Source: Theobroma cacao
Taxonomy: Eukaryota > Streptophyta > Magnoliopsida > Malvales > Malvaceae
DNA: 64,000 nucleotides
Reading direction: 5' to 3'
NCBI RefSeq assembly: GCF_000208745.1
Contig: NC_030854.1
Span: 17,877,694 to 17,941,693, forward strand
Below are positions 23,776 to 36,100 of the stretch, piece by piece. The notes under the pieces were generated by a model. The model did not search any database. It was not told the origin of the DNA and saw only the letters and a list, made by a program, of their open reading frames with translations. The first letter of the stretch is position 1, and each line of letters begins with the position of its first letter. The position numbers and the translations under genes were made by a program.

Positions 23776-25235
23776 CAATAATTAAAAAAAATTCCACTTT
23801 AAGGTAGAGCTCATACCCATTCATCTTGCATGATCATCTTTTTTCTCTCCCTCATCTTCCTTTGGTTACCTCATTGTTTTAATTATGTCTTCCCTCGAGC
23901 CCATTAATTCCATTCTTACATTATTACTAACATTCAATACCACTTCGACCTTTAGTAGGTTGGCGTTAGAATTTGAGAAAGGTTCCTTTGTTGTGACACT
24001 TACATCAAAATACTACATATTGCTATAAAGGTAAACTGCTTCATTTCCTTTTGTGAATCCCAAATGATTAATATTAAACGTGCACAAAAGATTTGAAAAA
24101 TTGCACAAATAGGTAGCATTGGGGAAGTGAAGCACAACTGTCAAAAAATAGCCAAAAATCAACCCTAGTGAGGCACATGTGCCCCATGTGCCTCCTTTGC
24201 ATGCAGACCTTGTTTGGGTATGTATTTGGGTCTTCTTCAACCTCCAATTAGGCCAATTAAACCTACCTAGAACAAAATCAACCCGTTCGATTCTCTTACT
24301 ATTACTTGTCTAAATTATTAGGGTTTTAAGTAATTTTACCAATTAAACCTATTCAAAACTCGATTAAAGCATTGTTTTATGAAGCCATACTTCAAACTCC
24401 ATTAAAACAAAGTAAATTGAGATTAATCTATGAATTATTTCAAGTTTCATACCCATGAAAAAACTTAATTTGAACTTCTCATTAACGCTTGATTTTGTGC
24501 TTCAAATTCCATTTATTTTGGCCTTTATCACCATAAAATCGATGCCAAACATATTTTACTGTATTCCCCTATGTTTATTCAAATTAAAGCACGTCAATTT
24601 GGGACATTTTAGACAAACTCAAGCCTAACTCGAAGACTTATACCCATGGGTATAAGTCCAAAAATTGGCAACACTTGATTTGAAGAAATCGATGGGTTTA
24701 ATTAAGCTTTATGGCCTTAACAACAATCTTAATTCATCAAGAAATAGTAACCTCAAGGTAATTTTACAAAAACTACATAAAATTAAGTTGTTCTTGGCTT
24801 AAAATTGTTAAAACTTGAGACCCTTGGAAAAACCCAATTCCTTATTCACGATTTCAATCAATTAAACTAATTTGATTTAACAAATTCACCATATTATCGA
24901 TAATTAATCATAAATCAAACATGCAGAATTTAATTGCACTATACGCAAGAGAATTATGAATTTTAATGGTGTAATTACACAAATTCAAAAACCTACATAA
25001 GACTTAACATGTAATCATGATTTATGTAATCAATATATAATTTTTTAAGGTTCTAAATCCTAACCGTGGTAACACTTATACCAATTGTTAAACTTTATAT
25101 ATAATTAATTTATGTTTAATCTAACCTTCACCACAATAGGAATTTAGAACACAAAAATTGTACCTAATTTTTTGTCCATGATTTGACGGTGAAAACAATA
25201 CTAGCTAAATTAACTATTAGGCTTTAACACACTAA
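23776..25235. other. Intergenic DNA without recognised genes
   Basis: AT-rich sequence following the LINE. The short open frames here (for example 24013-24240 minus) have no recognisable motif. No transposon ends are evident. Confidence 0.4.
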
Positions 25236-25280
25236 TGATATGTTTGGTTCACATAATAGAATATAGAGGAATAGAATGAC

Positions 25281-28146
25281 TGTAAAACCCGACCTTATAA
25301 ACACGTGTCATGACATACATGCACTGAGTAGCAAGTTATTATGCTAGGAAAGCCCATAAGAATAGACAAAACCCGGTATTGTACCTAACGATACACTTGA
25401 GTTTATTTAACCTCGAACTAGTTCAAATAGGAATCGTAGGATGAAATTTAATATTTTACAGTCCAGGAATGACTAAAAATGATTGTTCGGAGTTCAAAGG
25501 TTCATTTGGGGAAAAATTAAAAATTTTGATGCTCAGGGGCAAAATCGTCATTTTGCCACCTAAGATAATAATTTGATTATGGAGTGAAATTTTTTATCAA
25601 GATTAACTATTTGGAGTATAATTTAATGATAGGAAGTGAAAAATTTCAATTCCGGCAATTTTTGAAACATAGGGGCAAAACGGTAATTTTATCACCTAGG
25701 GGTAAAATCGTAATTTTCACCACCCAAAACTTGTCAAAATCATAAGATTTATTTATTTTTGGTATGAATAACTATGGTATTTTAAGTGGTGAAAAAATTG
25801 AAGTTTAAAGGATGAAATTTTAAAAACGGGCCGATGGAAAAGTGATACATGGCACTTTTTAATGATTTAATATTATTTTAAAGGAAAATCAGCCCATTTA
25901 AACCCCACATCAGGTGATGGTCGCCCATAAGGAGAAAATAAGAGAGAAAATAGAGCGAAAAGGAAGAAAAGAGAAAAACCAAAGGAAAACTAGAAAATTC
26001 AAAGGAGAATTCGCGCTTTTCGTCCGTTTACGCGTCTAATGGTAAGATTTTTCGACTTTAGCTTGATTTCTACCTTTCCTATGCCTTTGTTTCCATTTAG
26101 CATGCTTGAGGAGAGAGATCAAAAAGTGATACCAAGGGCTGGCCAAATTTTAAGGGGAAGGATTTTGAAATTTTTATGTTTTGATTCTTAGTTAAATTGG
26201 TAGTTTTAGTTAGTTAAATGTGTATAGAAATCAAATAGGGAAAGAAAGCATGAAATTCTCACAATACCCACCCTTGGCCAAATATTCAGTGATGTACAAT
26301 GATGATGAACTGATTTTTATTCTAAGAGAAATGAAGAGAAAATGATGAAAAATGGTTAAATGTGATAGAAAAACAAAGTGAAAAATTAACCGAGTTAATG
26401 TCCCATTTTTTACCGAATTTTTCAAGGAGGAAAGTGAGCTGATTTTGGTGATTTTAGACGGTTATTGGCTTATATTTAATGGTTAGAAATGTTGGAGAGA
26501 AAATGGGACAATTTAGAGCTAAAATGGAACGTGTTAGCAATTTATCGGGTAAAGTGTCAAAAATAGGTTAATACTGCGTTTAAGCCGTTTTGGGCTATTG
26601 CATTTCATACCATGCATTATATAGGATTTAAGTCAATTATATAGTGATTTAGCATCAATGTGGTGAATTGTGTAATTTTTGCAATGTGTCTAGGAGGAGA
26701 GCCTTCTAGTAAAGGCAAGGAAGTCGTACCCGATGAATAGTGATCGGGGCACCTAGAAAGCATTTAATTTGTACAAACTGTGAGTAAACCTATTATTATT
26801 GTAAATTATCTAGAGTTTATTTTTAAATACTCTTTATGTATTTTATGAAACGAAAATGAGATTAAAATTGGACTTTTGATGTTTTAGAAATAAATGTGAC
26901 AAATAAATATATTGTGTTGATTATCTGAAATAAGAAACTTTTGATCATGAAATTGAGTAATTTGAGGTTGCCAATTGTCTTGAAAAATATATTTTTCTAT
27001 GAATGACTTATGATATATGAGTATATGTGGTTATATTTTATAATTGCATTGGAAATTTATGTAAGCTGTCTTTTACTATGTAGGCTGGATAAATAAATAA
27101 AAGTCACGTTATACTGTCAAATTTTTATTAAAATTGGTGGGTTTAGTCACTGCAGTGACGGGTTTCCGTGGACTGCCTATTAGAGGGGTACGGTAAACCC
27201 GGTTGCATAGTTACTCCGGTTGTAGAGGCGATGAGGGTAACTCCCGGAGTAATGTTAGAGCTCACTTCACGTCGAACCCCCACGTGAATGTGTAACTCGG
27301 CCAACGCCAAGGAATGGCTTGTTTTCAAAACTAACATGTGTTTAGCATGTAAATATCTTAACAACCTTGACGAACTCGGTTAGATGCCTCGGCCAAGGTA
27401 TCCCCGAGGACTAGTTTTTGGCTTGAGCCTTGTTTCTAATAAAAGTCATAAGCCTTAACAATTGTTTTGATAAATTACAAATATTTTATGGTTTAAGAAA
27501 TAAATTGAAAACCTTATTAAATGATTTGTGATTTGTTGTTTAAACTTGCCTCCATTTTACTCGCCTTTAGATATTTATAATAATGTCTGTTTACTCGTTG
27601 GGATTGTAAAATCTCACCCATCTCCTTTTCAAATATTTTAGGCCTGTGGTAGCTTGTAGATACCCGATTTTGCCGAGAATTCCAATTGACCCCTCTATCT
27701 CACAGACAGTAAATTACTATCACCAACACTTGGTGTATTTATGGGTTATTTGTCATTGTAATTATTATTGTACATTATAACTTTGTAAATTATTGTATGT
27801 ATGAATTTATTTTACTTTTACGTTACAAAAGATTACTTACACGTGTTTCTATAAATATTATTTTATATAAAAATGCTATGTTTTAATCAATACTTTGAAT
27901 AGTAATATTTCTCTATAAATCTTTTTTTAAAAAATAAAATAAAATAATTTTTGTCTTTTGATTTACTTGAGCCGAAAACAACTAGTAATTGTTTAAAACG
28001 GAATGTTTAACAACAATTGCTCACAGAAAAGGTAAGAAACTGATACGTAAGCCTTAAAGGGTTTCGATTGGTATTTCGGGTAATGAGTGTCAATGGGGAC
28101 GTCGCGACGATTGTCATGGGCTCGAGGGAGGTTCCGGGTCGTGACA
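25281..28146 (+). mobile_element. Tekay-type Gypsy solo LTR
   Basis: 2866 bp starting TGTAAAACCCGACC and ending GGTTCCGGGTCGTGACA, flanked by a perfect 5-bp target duplication, atgac, at 25276-25280 and 28147-28151. It is the same family as the LTRs of the element at 51958-63240 but in the opposite orientation and visibly diverged. Shared blocks include the 'cgtgggggttcgacg'-type segment (here read on the other strand near 27265) and the terminal 'gacgtcgcgacgattgtcatgggc'. There is no internal coding sequence, so it is a solo LTR. Confidence 0.9.
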
Positions 28147-28151
28147 ATGAC

Positions 28152-29860
28152 TATTATCTTGGAAAAGAATAAGGTGAAAATAGCTATTATATAATTTGGT
28201 TCACGAAATAGAATAGGATAAAAATTGCTATTATGACTTATTCCAATATTTGGTTACTAAAAATAACTTTGGAATAACAAAGGAATAGATGATAAAAAGA
28301 CAAAAATATCTTTTATTATAATATTTAATTTATAATTTAAAATATTTATTATTTTAATAATTTATTAAAAATAGTAATAAATTGTTATTTAAAATTTTAA
28401 TATGATTATTTATTTTTATTTTAGAATATTATTAATCTATATTTTATTTAAATATTAATAATTTATAATTAAATATTAATATCATTATTTTATTTTATTC
28501 TTTATTTTTNTAATTATTTATAATTTAAATATTAATAATTTATAATTAAATATTAATATCATTATTTTATTTTTTATTTTTAAAATATTAAAATTTAATT
28601 TAATTTTAAATTTTTAAATATTATTTTTATAATATATAATTAAAATTTAATTAAAAATTTTAATTTTTTTTATAATATATAATTAAAAACTTAAAACCTT
28701 TTTTATTTTAAAAATTTATTTTAATTTTTTCTTTTTTATTTTCTTTCTTCTTGTCAATTAAACGCATATGAGCTATGTGTTCAAATCAAGCTAGCCAAAT
28801 CCGGTTGTAGGAATCTAGTGAAGAAGCGTTGGATTCGGTGCTCTCGAGGCCAAATGCAATGGGGGACACTGAATCTAGTGCTTTCGCAACCCGATTTGGT
28901 CGGGAAATGCCAGATCAGTGCTTCCTACAACCAAATCCAACTATGAAGGTATTAAAACCACCCGCCACCATTGCCTACCACTGTCGTTGTCGCCACCCTC
29001 TACAATCCTCCATGGTAAATAAAATTTAGTAAGAGAAAGAGAGAGGGAGATGGGTAGAGAGAATGAAATTGTAAAAATATGAATAAATTATTTTTATATA
29101 GTATGGTAATTTTTAAAATGGTATAATGATCAAAAAAGCGCTAAACCATTCAAAAAAAATTCAAATAAAGCCTTATTCTTTTATTACATTCAATCAAGCC
29201 CTTATACTTTTTGGATCAAATAAGCTTTGATGACTAATAATTGACTAATTATTATTAGTTAGTCAAAATACTATTTATCATTTTATATTCACATGGTATT
29301 GACATGACATTGATGTGAAGGGTAAAAAATGCCAAATGATCATATCATCATGCAAAATTAGCATATTATATCATTATTAATTTTGATTTGTCAGCTTGAC
29401 ACATCATCATTAATTATGATATGTTAGCATGCCACGTTATTACCATACGATATAGAATGACAAATGACATTTTAACTAAATCGATAATTAGTTATAAGGG
29501 CTTGTTTGGTTCAAAATTAAAATATAAAAACTTAATTACACACAATAAAAATATAAGGAGTTATTTGAATTTTTTTAAATAGTTTAGAGGTTTTTTTGAA
29601 TATTATACCCTTTAAAATTGATTAAGGGTATTTTTTTCCCATTAACATTTTTAACCTATTACTTGCCTCCAAGAATAGCCATTACCAAAAGGCAAGGGAC
29701 GACAATGGTTAGTCCCCTTTTACCTCAATGGCTGGTCTTTAGCTTTAAAGAAGGATTAGGAAGTAGGGAAATGGCTATTCCATTCCCTCCAACTGCTTTG
29801 AGATCTTCCTCCACCTTATCAACAACTCGTCAGTGGGTGAGATTTTAATATTTTGTATAG
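28152..29860. other. AT-rich DNA with possible MITE remnant
   Basis: The DNA flanking the solo LTR has 'gtttggttcacataatagaat' (about 25243) and 'tttggttcacgaaatagaatagg' (about 28197), and 'ggctattccattccctccaac' at 29771. Such phrases are common at the ends of plant MITEs, so the solo LTR may have landed in one; no duplication confirms it. At 28440-28575 a segment of about 60 bp of AT-only sequence is tandemly repeated, with one unresolved base at 28510. At 28797-28940 the words ggttgtaggaa and ttcctacaacc form a small inverted repeat. Confidence 0.35.
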
Positions 29861-32800
29861 ACAAGAAAAGAAACATGGTTTTATCTTTATATAATGAATC
29901 TCTTATCCCATTTATCATAAGATTTAAGGTTATTTACACAAACCTATACTATTAATTAAATTGACATATAAATTGAGGCCTTACCCACTTTATTAGATTA
30001 TATTATGTACTATAATATTATCTTTTTACCAAAATCAAATGAATTAAGCTTGATTTTAATAAAATATAAATAAATTAAATAATATAGTCAAGACATTAAT
30101 TATTGCTTATAAAAAAACACATTACTTACTCAGAAAAATTCTAACAGCTGTTTGTTGATTGATTGGATTCAATGACTATGAAAGTTTAAAGTGTAGCGTC
30201 TGCTTGCTTTTGACATGTCAATTTTCTTTTAGGTTCTTCTTCCAGTTTTTTAGTTTACCAACATCAACATGGCAAGACGAAATCAAAGAATTATTATTAT
30301 TATTACTATTTTTCTAGAAATCGTAAAAAAGGCATTAGAATAATTGAGGAGGTGGGCCACACACGCTTACTTAAGTCAATGGGTTTAATAAAATACGATA
30401 AACAGAAACAGCCTAACGTGTTAGGTGATGGTATGGGGCCCACGGTTGACTTGAGTGCTTTTGATTCCTTCAACCAACTCATGCGCTCTCTCTCTCCTTG
30501 GAACCAAAATTACTTATTTCAGATTACTTGTTATAATAATATTCTAATCAATGGGCTCTGGAGTTATTAAATCCTTAAATGAAATTAAAATGTTGTCATA
30601 TGTTTACTTAGTTTAAGATATTAATTTATTAATACTTTTAAATATAACTTAATATGTGCAACAAGTTTTTAACTCTATTTGTAGAGTTTACACCTTGAAT
30701 ACAATTTACGTACTTTTCGCATTAAGCACGCACTTAAATCTTTTTTTCTTTTTCAAATTCTAATTGTTGCGATTACCATTTAGAGGCAAAAATTAAAGTT
30801 TTATGACATGTTAATAACACTAATAAGATGATGTTTGGTATGAGATAATCTCTTAAATTTTAATGAAATTTATTTGCTGTAATTACATTATTGTATGTCG
30901 GAACAATTTGAGAATATTATGTAAGAATTAATTTAAAAAGTGATTATAGCATTGTTTTGAGAAATTATTTAAATTCTATTTAAAAGCATGGCAAAGTTTT
31001 AGTATCGAAGAGAAGCAATGTTAAAAATTATTTGATGTTCGAGTATTTGATTAATTGATTAGTGTATAATCGTTTATTTAAAAAATAAAGTTTTGAATAT
31101 CTTTTTTCTCAATTCAAAAAAATAATTTTTGAAAATCATTTGATGATGTGTACAAAAACAAGTTATTTGTCAAAATTTTTAATCTTTGTAAGCAAACTTT
31201 CACTTTTTAACTAGTCCAATTAAGAGGTAGCTTAGGTGGCCTTAATTTGTACGAAAATATGCTTATGCTTTGTCTTTGGCGTTTGGAGAATTATACTGAT
31301 CAAAATTGATTCATGACTTGTAATTCCCTGTATCCCAGTAGAGGATTATTGTTTTATAAATTTTTCTTTCAAAAAAAAATAGAAATTGTTATTCTTATTT
31401 TAAACAATTATACTATCAATAAGATTTATTTAAAATTTTTGTTTTTACACAACCACGTTAAAACTTGGACAAAGCACCTGTGAAAGAAAGCTAGCAGTAC
31501 TGGCACTTACCGGGAGGAGGGCCCAGTAAAATGGTATTGACAGCTTGGGGTATATCTTGTAGTGATTCTGGGCAACAGGTCAGAGTCAAGCAACTTGGTA
31601 CATGTTGAGGCTAACTTTACTTGAAGCTTGGAATCAAATAAAACAAATAAGCATGGGATGTGAGTTTCTTCATAAACCGCATGAGACGACATTTTTATTT
31701 TCAAAAATGGGAATGAAACAGAGAATGTTTTAACAATTTCTTGCATAACACATAAGTAATTAGCGGCAATCAATTGTCCAAGTGGGAAAGAAGGAAACAA
31801 ACAATGGTTGATCTTGACAGCCTAATTGTTAAATCAAGATAAGTTAATTATGAATGGAAATTCTATTTTTAAGTGTTAAGTTTTGTATCTTATTATATCG
31901 TAGCATAAAGTATAATTTTTTTTAAATTAATTATAAATATTATGTATACTTATAAAATAAAAAGTTTTAAAAATATTAAAATATTCATAAGATTAAAAAA
32001 TATATCGCATAAATTGACAAGATGATTGCGTTTTAATATAAATTCTCAATATGTATGTATATATATATATTTTTAAATAAGAGGTATATTCCATAATAAT
32101 TTACAAATATTTGATATTTTCAATTTCTATTATTTTTAGAAGAAAAACTTAAAATACTCACTTTCAAAGAGTCAGACTTTAGGCTTCGGTTATTAAAAGA
32201 GACACTGAATAAGAGAAAAAAATGGCTAAGAGATAATCTTTTGTCTTTAGTCAATTAATTTCTATTTTTTCTTTTGCCTCAAATATGAAGTTCTAGGAAG
32301 CTCCTACAAGCCTAAAGCCATACAAAGAAAGGTTTGACTTTTTAAACTATTACCAAAGAAAAAATACTGTGCTGATGGATACACATAAGCTGCATCGTCG
32401 GTCGATACACTTTCAATAATTAATTAAATATAATGAATTTATCTATGCATAGAACTTTTTAATTATATTATATTATATTATAGTATATGGTACACTATTT
32501 TTGTAAGAGAATGATAACTAGGCTTAACAATGAAAGCACTTGGAAAATTTATGAGACAAATCAAAAATTTGTGAAAGTGAGATCTGACTTGGGTTCCTAC
32601 TGTCAGGTGTAGTACATAGTTGCGGCTGCAACAACATTCCCCAGTTGGCATTGATTGCCTTTGGCGATTACAATCGAGAATCCTAATTAAAACCCACTGG
32701 AGCTATGATAATGAACGATGTCTGGAATGATTACATCGTAAAATTTAAACAAAAAAAAAAAAGCAGCCCAAGTGGGATCATCACTTGACAAGAATTGCAA

Positions 32801-33158
32801 ATGCCACAAGTTTATCCAAAATGGAACCCACCGTTGAGGTTTTGGCGATGCTGGCTCAAAATCTGGCTACACCGCCAGTGACAGAAATGCATGCTTATGC
32901 ATTAAAAATGAATTTATACTTTCATGATCCACCTGAAAATTTCCTGAACAACTTCACTTAACCCCACAAGATTTACCCTTTGGCCCACGTAGGGGTGACT
33001 AGCATTTGGTGTGGGATTATGAAATTTGGTAAACATCACAAAGATAGCGACCAAATTAGTTTATCTTAAAAGTTTGCTACTACAACTGAAATTCACTACT
33101 TTGTTCAGCAGCCACTAATGAAATTAACTCATGATTCTATCATCACATTGAGCGATAC
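29861..33158. other. Intergenic DNA downstream of the Mpv17-family gene
   Basis: No gene is recognised with confidence. 31474-31800 is less AT-rich than its surroundings and holds an open frame of 97 codons on the minus strand (31507-31800) plus splice-like GTAAGT and TTTCACAG words, but no family match is apparent to me. The 3' untranslated region of the Mpv17-family gene must lie just below 33159. Confidence 0.4.
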
Positions 33159-36100
33159 CTATTTTGTCAGTATCTCTTTGTGAGCTTTGAATGAGAGAAT
33201 CACATTCCAAACCAAAGCAATGAAATTTGCAGCAAGGACCTGAAAATGGAACAATGACGGATTTTAGCAATAGGATGAGAGTCAAAGAAATCATGGAGCC
33301 AAAAGAGAGATGATAGTTAGGGATTAGACATAAGTCCGGTGTTTAATTCTTACTAAAGAGCAAAGGTAGCAAATAGCTTAAGGCCCAAATGACCATACAC
33401 AGGCATGGAAAATTCTTTCAGAGTATTATAAGTATACACGTCTAAAAGAACCAAATGCATCAAGGGTTCTAGCTTGCTTATAGATTGTTCTAAATATAAA
33501 TAATTATAATTAAAAACAAACTCTATCTATCGTCATGTAAATGATCATTTTAATCTTAATAATCTCAGACCATTGCCCTGCGCTAGAGCTCAATAGAAGA
33601 TAATAAACAAGCATCTTTCAATTAATGGGCTTGACATTTGGCTTTGAAATTTACCTTTGTGGGACATCAAGATTGAAAAGAATATAATTGTTTTGGGACA
33701 TAGTAAGAATAGAAAGAACATCAAACCAAAGTCAAGTAAGAGAATAAGAAAGAACACATTCATAGTAATTAACCAAGCAAACTTCTTCAAAGCTTCTGCA
33801 TCAAAACCACTAACATGACTCGTATCCAATGCCTGGATATAATGATTGGCACCTTAATGTTTTTTCTAATTACTTTCATCTCAAATTCTATCAGCACATT
33901 TAACTTGATTTACAATTGAGTCATTCCAAGTTAACCCTCTCAACATGGAATGACCCTAATTAACAACCATATTCATAGTGCCTGACTTTGTTTTTAGCAT
34001 GATTCATTCCTCACCTCCTTTAACCAATCAAGAAAAATACCAGTTTAACTCAATTTATATCTAAGAATTATTTGAAATTAAAAAACTATTTGAAAACTTT
34101 ACTCTTGTTAAGAAGAATTAAATTCTGCCAAAATATATACAATATAGAGCAACTTAGTAGGTTGATTTTATGTTAATAAACATTTTAACAGATTAATCAT
34201 GTTAATTTTGAGTTAGACATGTCAAGCCACACAATCTTTGTTAAAGTGGTCATGCACATTATGTTACCAGTTCAATAACCCAGTCAAGTTTATGTTAGAC
34301 AGTTCTGATTCAATGGCCCACCAACAGGTAAGCTTGGTAGGAAGCCTTTTCATCCTCACTTTGCAAATTCCAAATCATCCAGCCAGCGTTAAAAATGATA
34401 AATGATAATAGGATGAAATTTTAATAAAATGAAAATAGCTCCACCTGAAATTGCTGTGGGACAAATCGGAAGTTGAGAAATTGGAAAGGTATCCACAGCT
34501 GCCAATTCGCAAGAACAGCAGAAAACCACTCCTACAAGGTGAAAATTTTCCGTGAGAGAGAGCAAAACTGGGGAAAGCCATCAAAAACCAACTTCAAGGA
34601 ATGCATAAATATTTAAGGTAAGGCATGTGCCCATGTATTAATACCACCTGTTGAAGTTTGGGTACAACTTGCGAAGGCCTTCCTTCTAGTGTCACCAATG
34701 TAGATAAGAAAACTCCAATAAATATAGGAGAAAAGAGAAACTGCAATATATTGCACAAGAGTTAGAGAAATATTTGAATGTTTTGCAGATGTAGTAAGAG
34801 AGACAGCTCACCTGATCTAGTAAAAGCCGCAGGAAAGCACCTGATGCTCCAGGCAATTTAACCAAGTTACTTAGACATAAATACCTGCAAAGAACCAAGA
34901 ATAATGTATTGAAGAGAAAGAAATCTGACAAGCAGAAACAAGTCATTTCTAATTACAATAATCATGGTGCATATGATGCCCCAAAATGAAATCCTCATGA
35001 TACAAGTCATTGATCTTATTAACACTCTTCTGCAGTAACTTTGATAGAAAATGGGAAGATTTGTTAAGCATGCATAAAAGCATCGCATTGTAAAAGTAAA
35101 CAAACAATACAATTAAGAAACTACAAACTAAATTACTAAAACAATAAAGCACTAGAGATAACTAATAAATTAGGTAGACATGAGAACACATAAAGCATTA
35201 ATTGTGAAGCATTACCAGAAATGCAATGTAGGGCCCACTAACACCAATCCCAACAGTGTAAACAGAAATGTCCTTTTCACGTCTAGTGATGGCACATGAT
35301 CAATTGCAAGCTGAAGCCAAAATATTTACTGTTAAATCAAGTCATGCCTAATATTGTATTAATAATAAAGATACAGTAATTTATGAATTAAACTGACATT
35401 TATATCAAAAAACTAGCCAACTCCATTTACATTAGTAATGAAAGATACAGTAAAGAATGATTTAAACTGAGATTTGATTCCCAAGAAAAGCCGACAACAC
35501 ATTCCAATTGATGTTCCATGAAAGCTCCCAACTCAGCTTCCCATCATTGGACATCCAATTTGAGGCAGGGGAATCAACCTTAGAATGCCTCCTAAACACC
35601 TTTGGAGGCTGCTTCCAGTGTAGCCCATCACCCTTATTTCCACACTCTCCACCTTTAAAGCACGATATACTTCTCTCTTATTGTGCATCATCCTGTGAGA
35701 TTGCCACTAAGACAACAACATTGCTTAGGCACTATCATCTTTCTTTCTTCCTTTCTGTTTTATCTTCTCTTTTCTTGTTCCATCTCAGAGATTTCTCACT
35801 TCTCTCTCTGCAATCTTCCCAAGATACTTGCCTTTCTCTCTCCTCAACCACAAGTTGTTGTCCAGTCATGCTGACATGTTTGTAGGTTTTTTACTGTGTC
35901 AAACACAGATCCCAAATCATGTTTGTAGGAGAGAAATTCTTTTAAGTGGCCGCAACAAAGGATTATTCGAGGGGGGCTGAAATAAGGAAAGGAGATAGAG
36001 AGCCCAGCCCCATTGCTCCTAGTGCAAATCAAGAAGAATTTATATTGCCAACATTAGTTGTCCCAACAAAAGACTTAATCATTCCAGAGGAATTCAGTAA

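Noticed and set aside
27143..27364. 73-codon minus-strand frame in the 25281 solo LTR
   Set aside because: Lies in an LTR conserved for non-coding reasons, and corresponding LTR positions in other copies are not open.
30352..30570. 72-codon plus-strand frame
   Set aside because: No motif, no splice or promoter context that I can support, and ordinary length for a chance frame.
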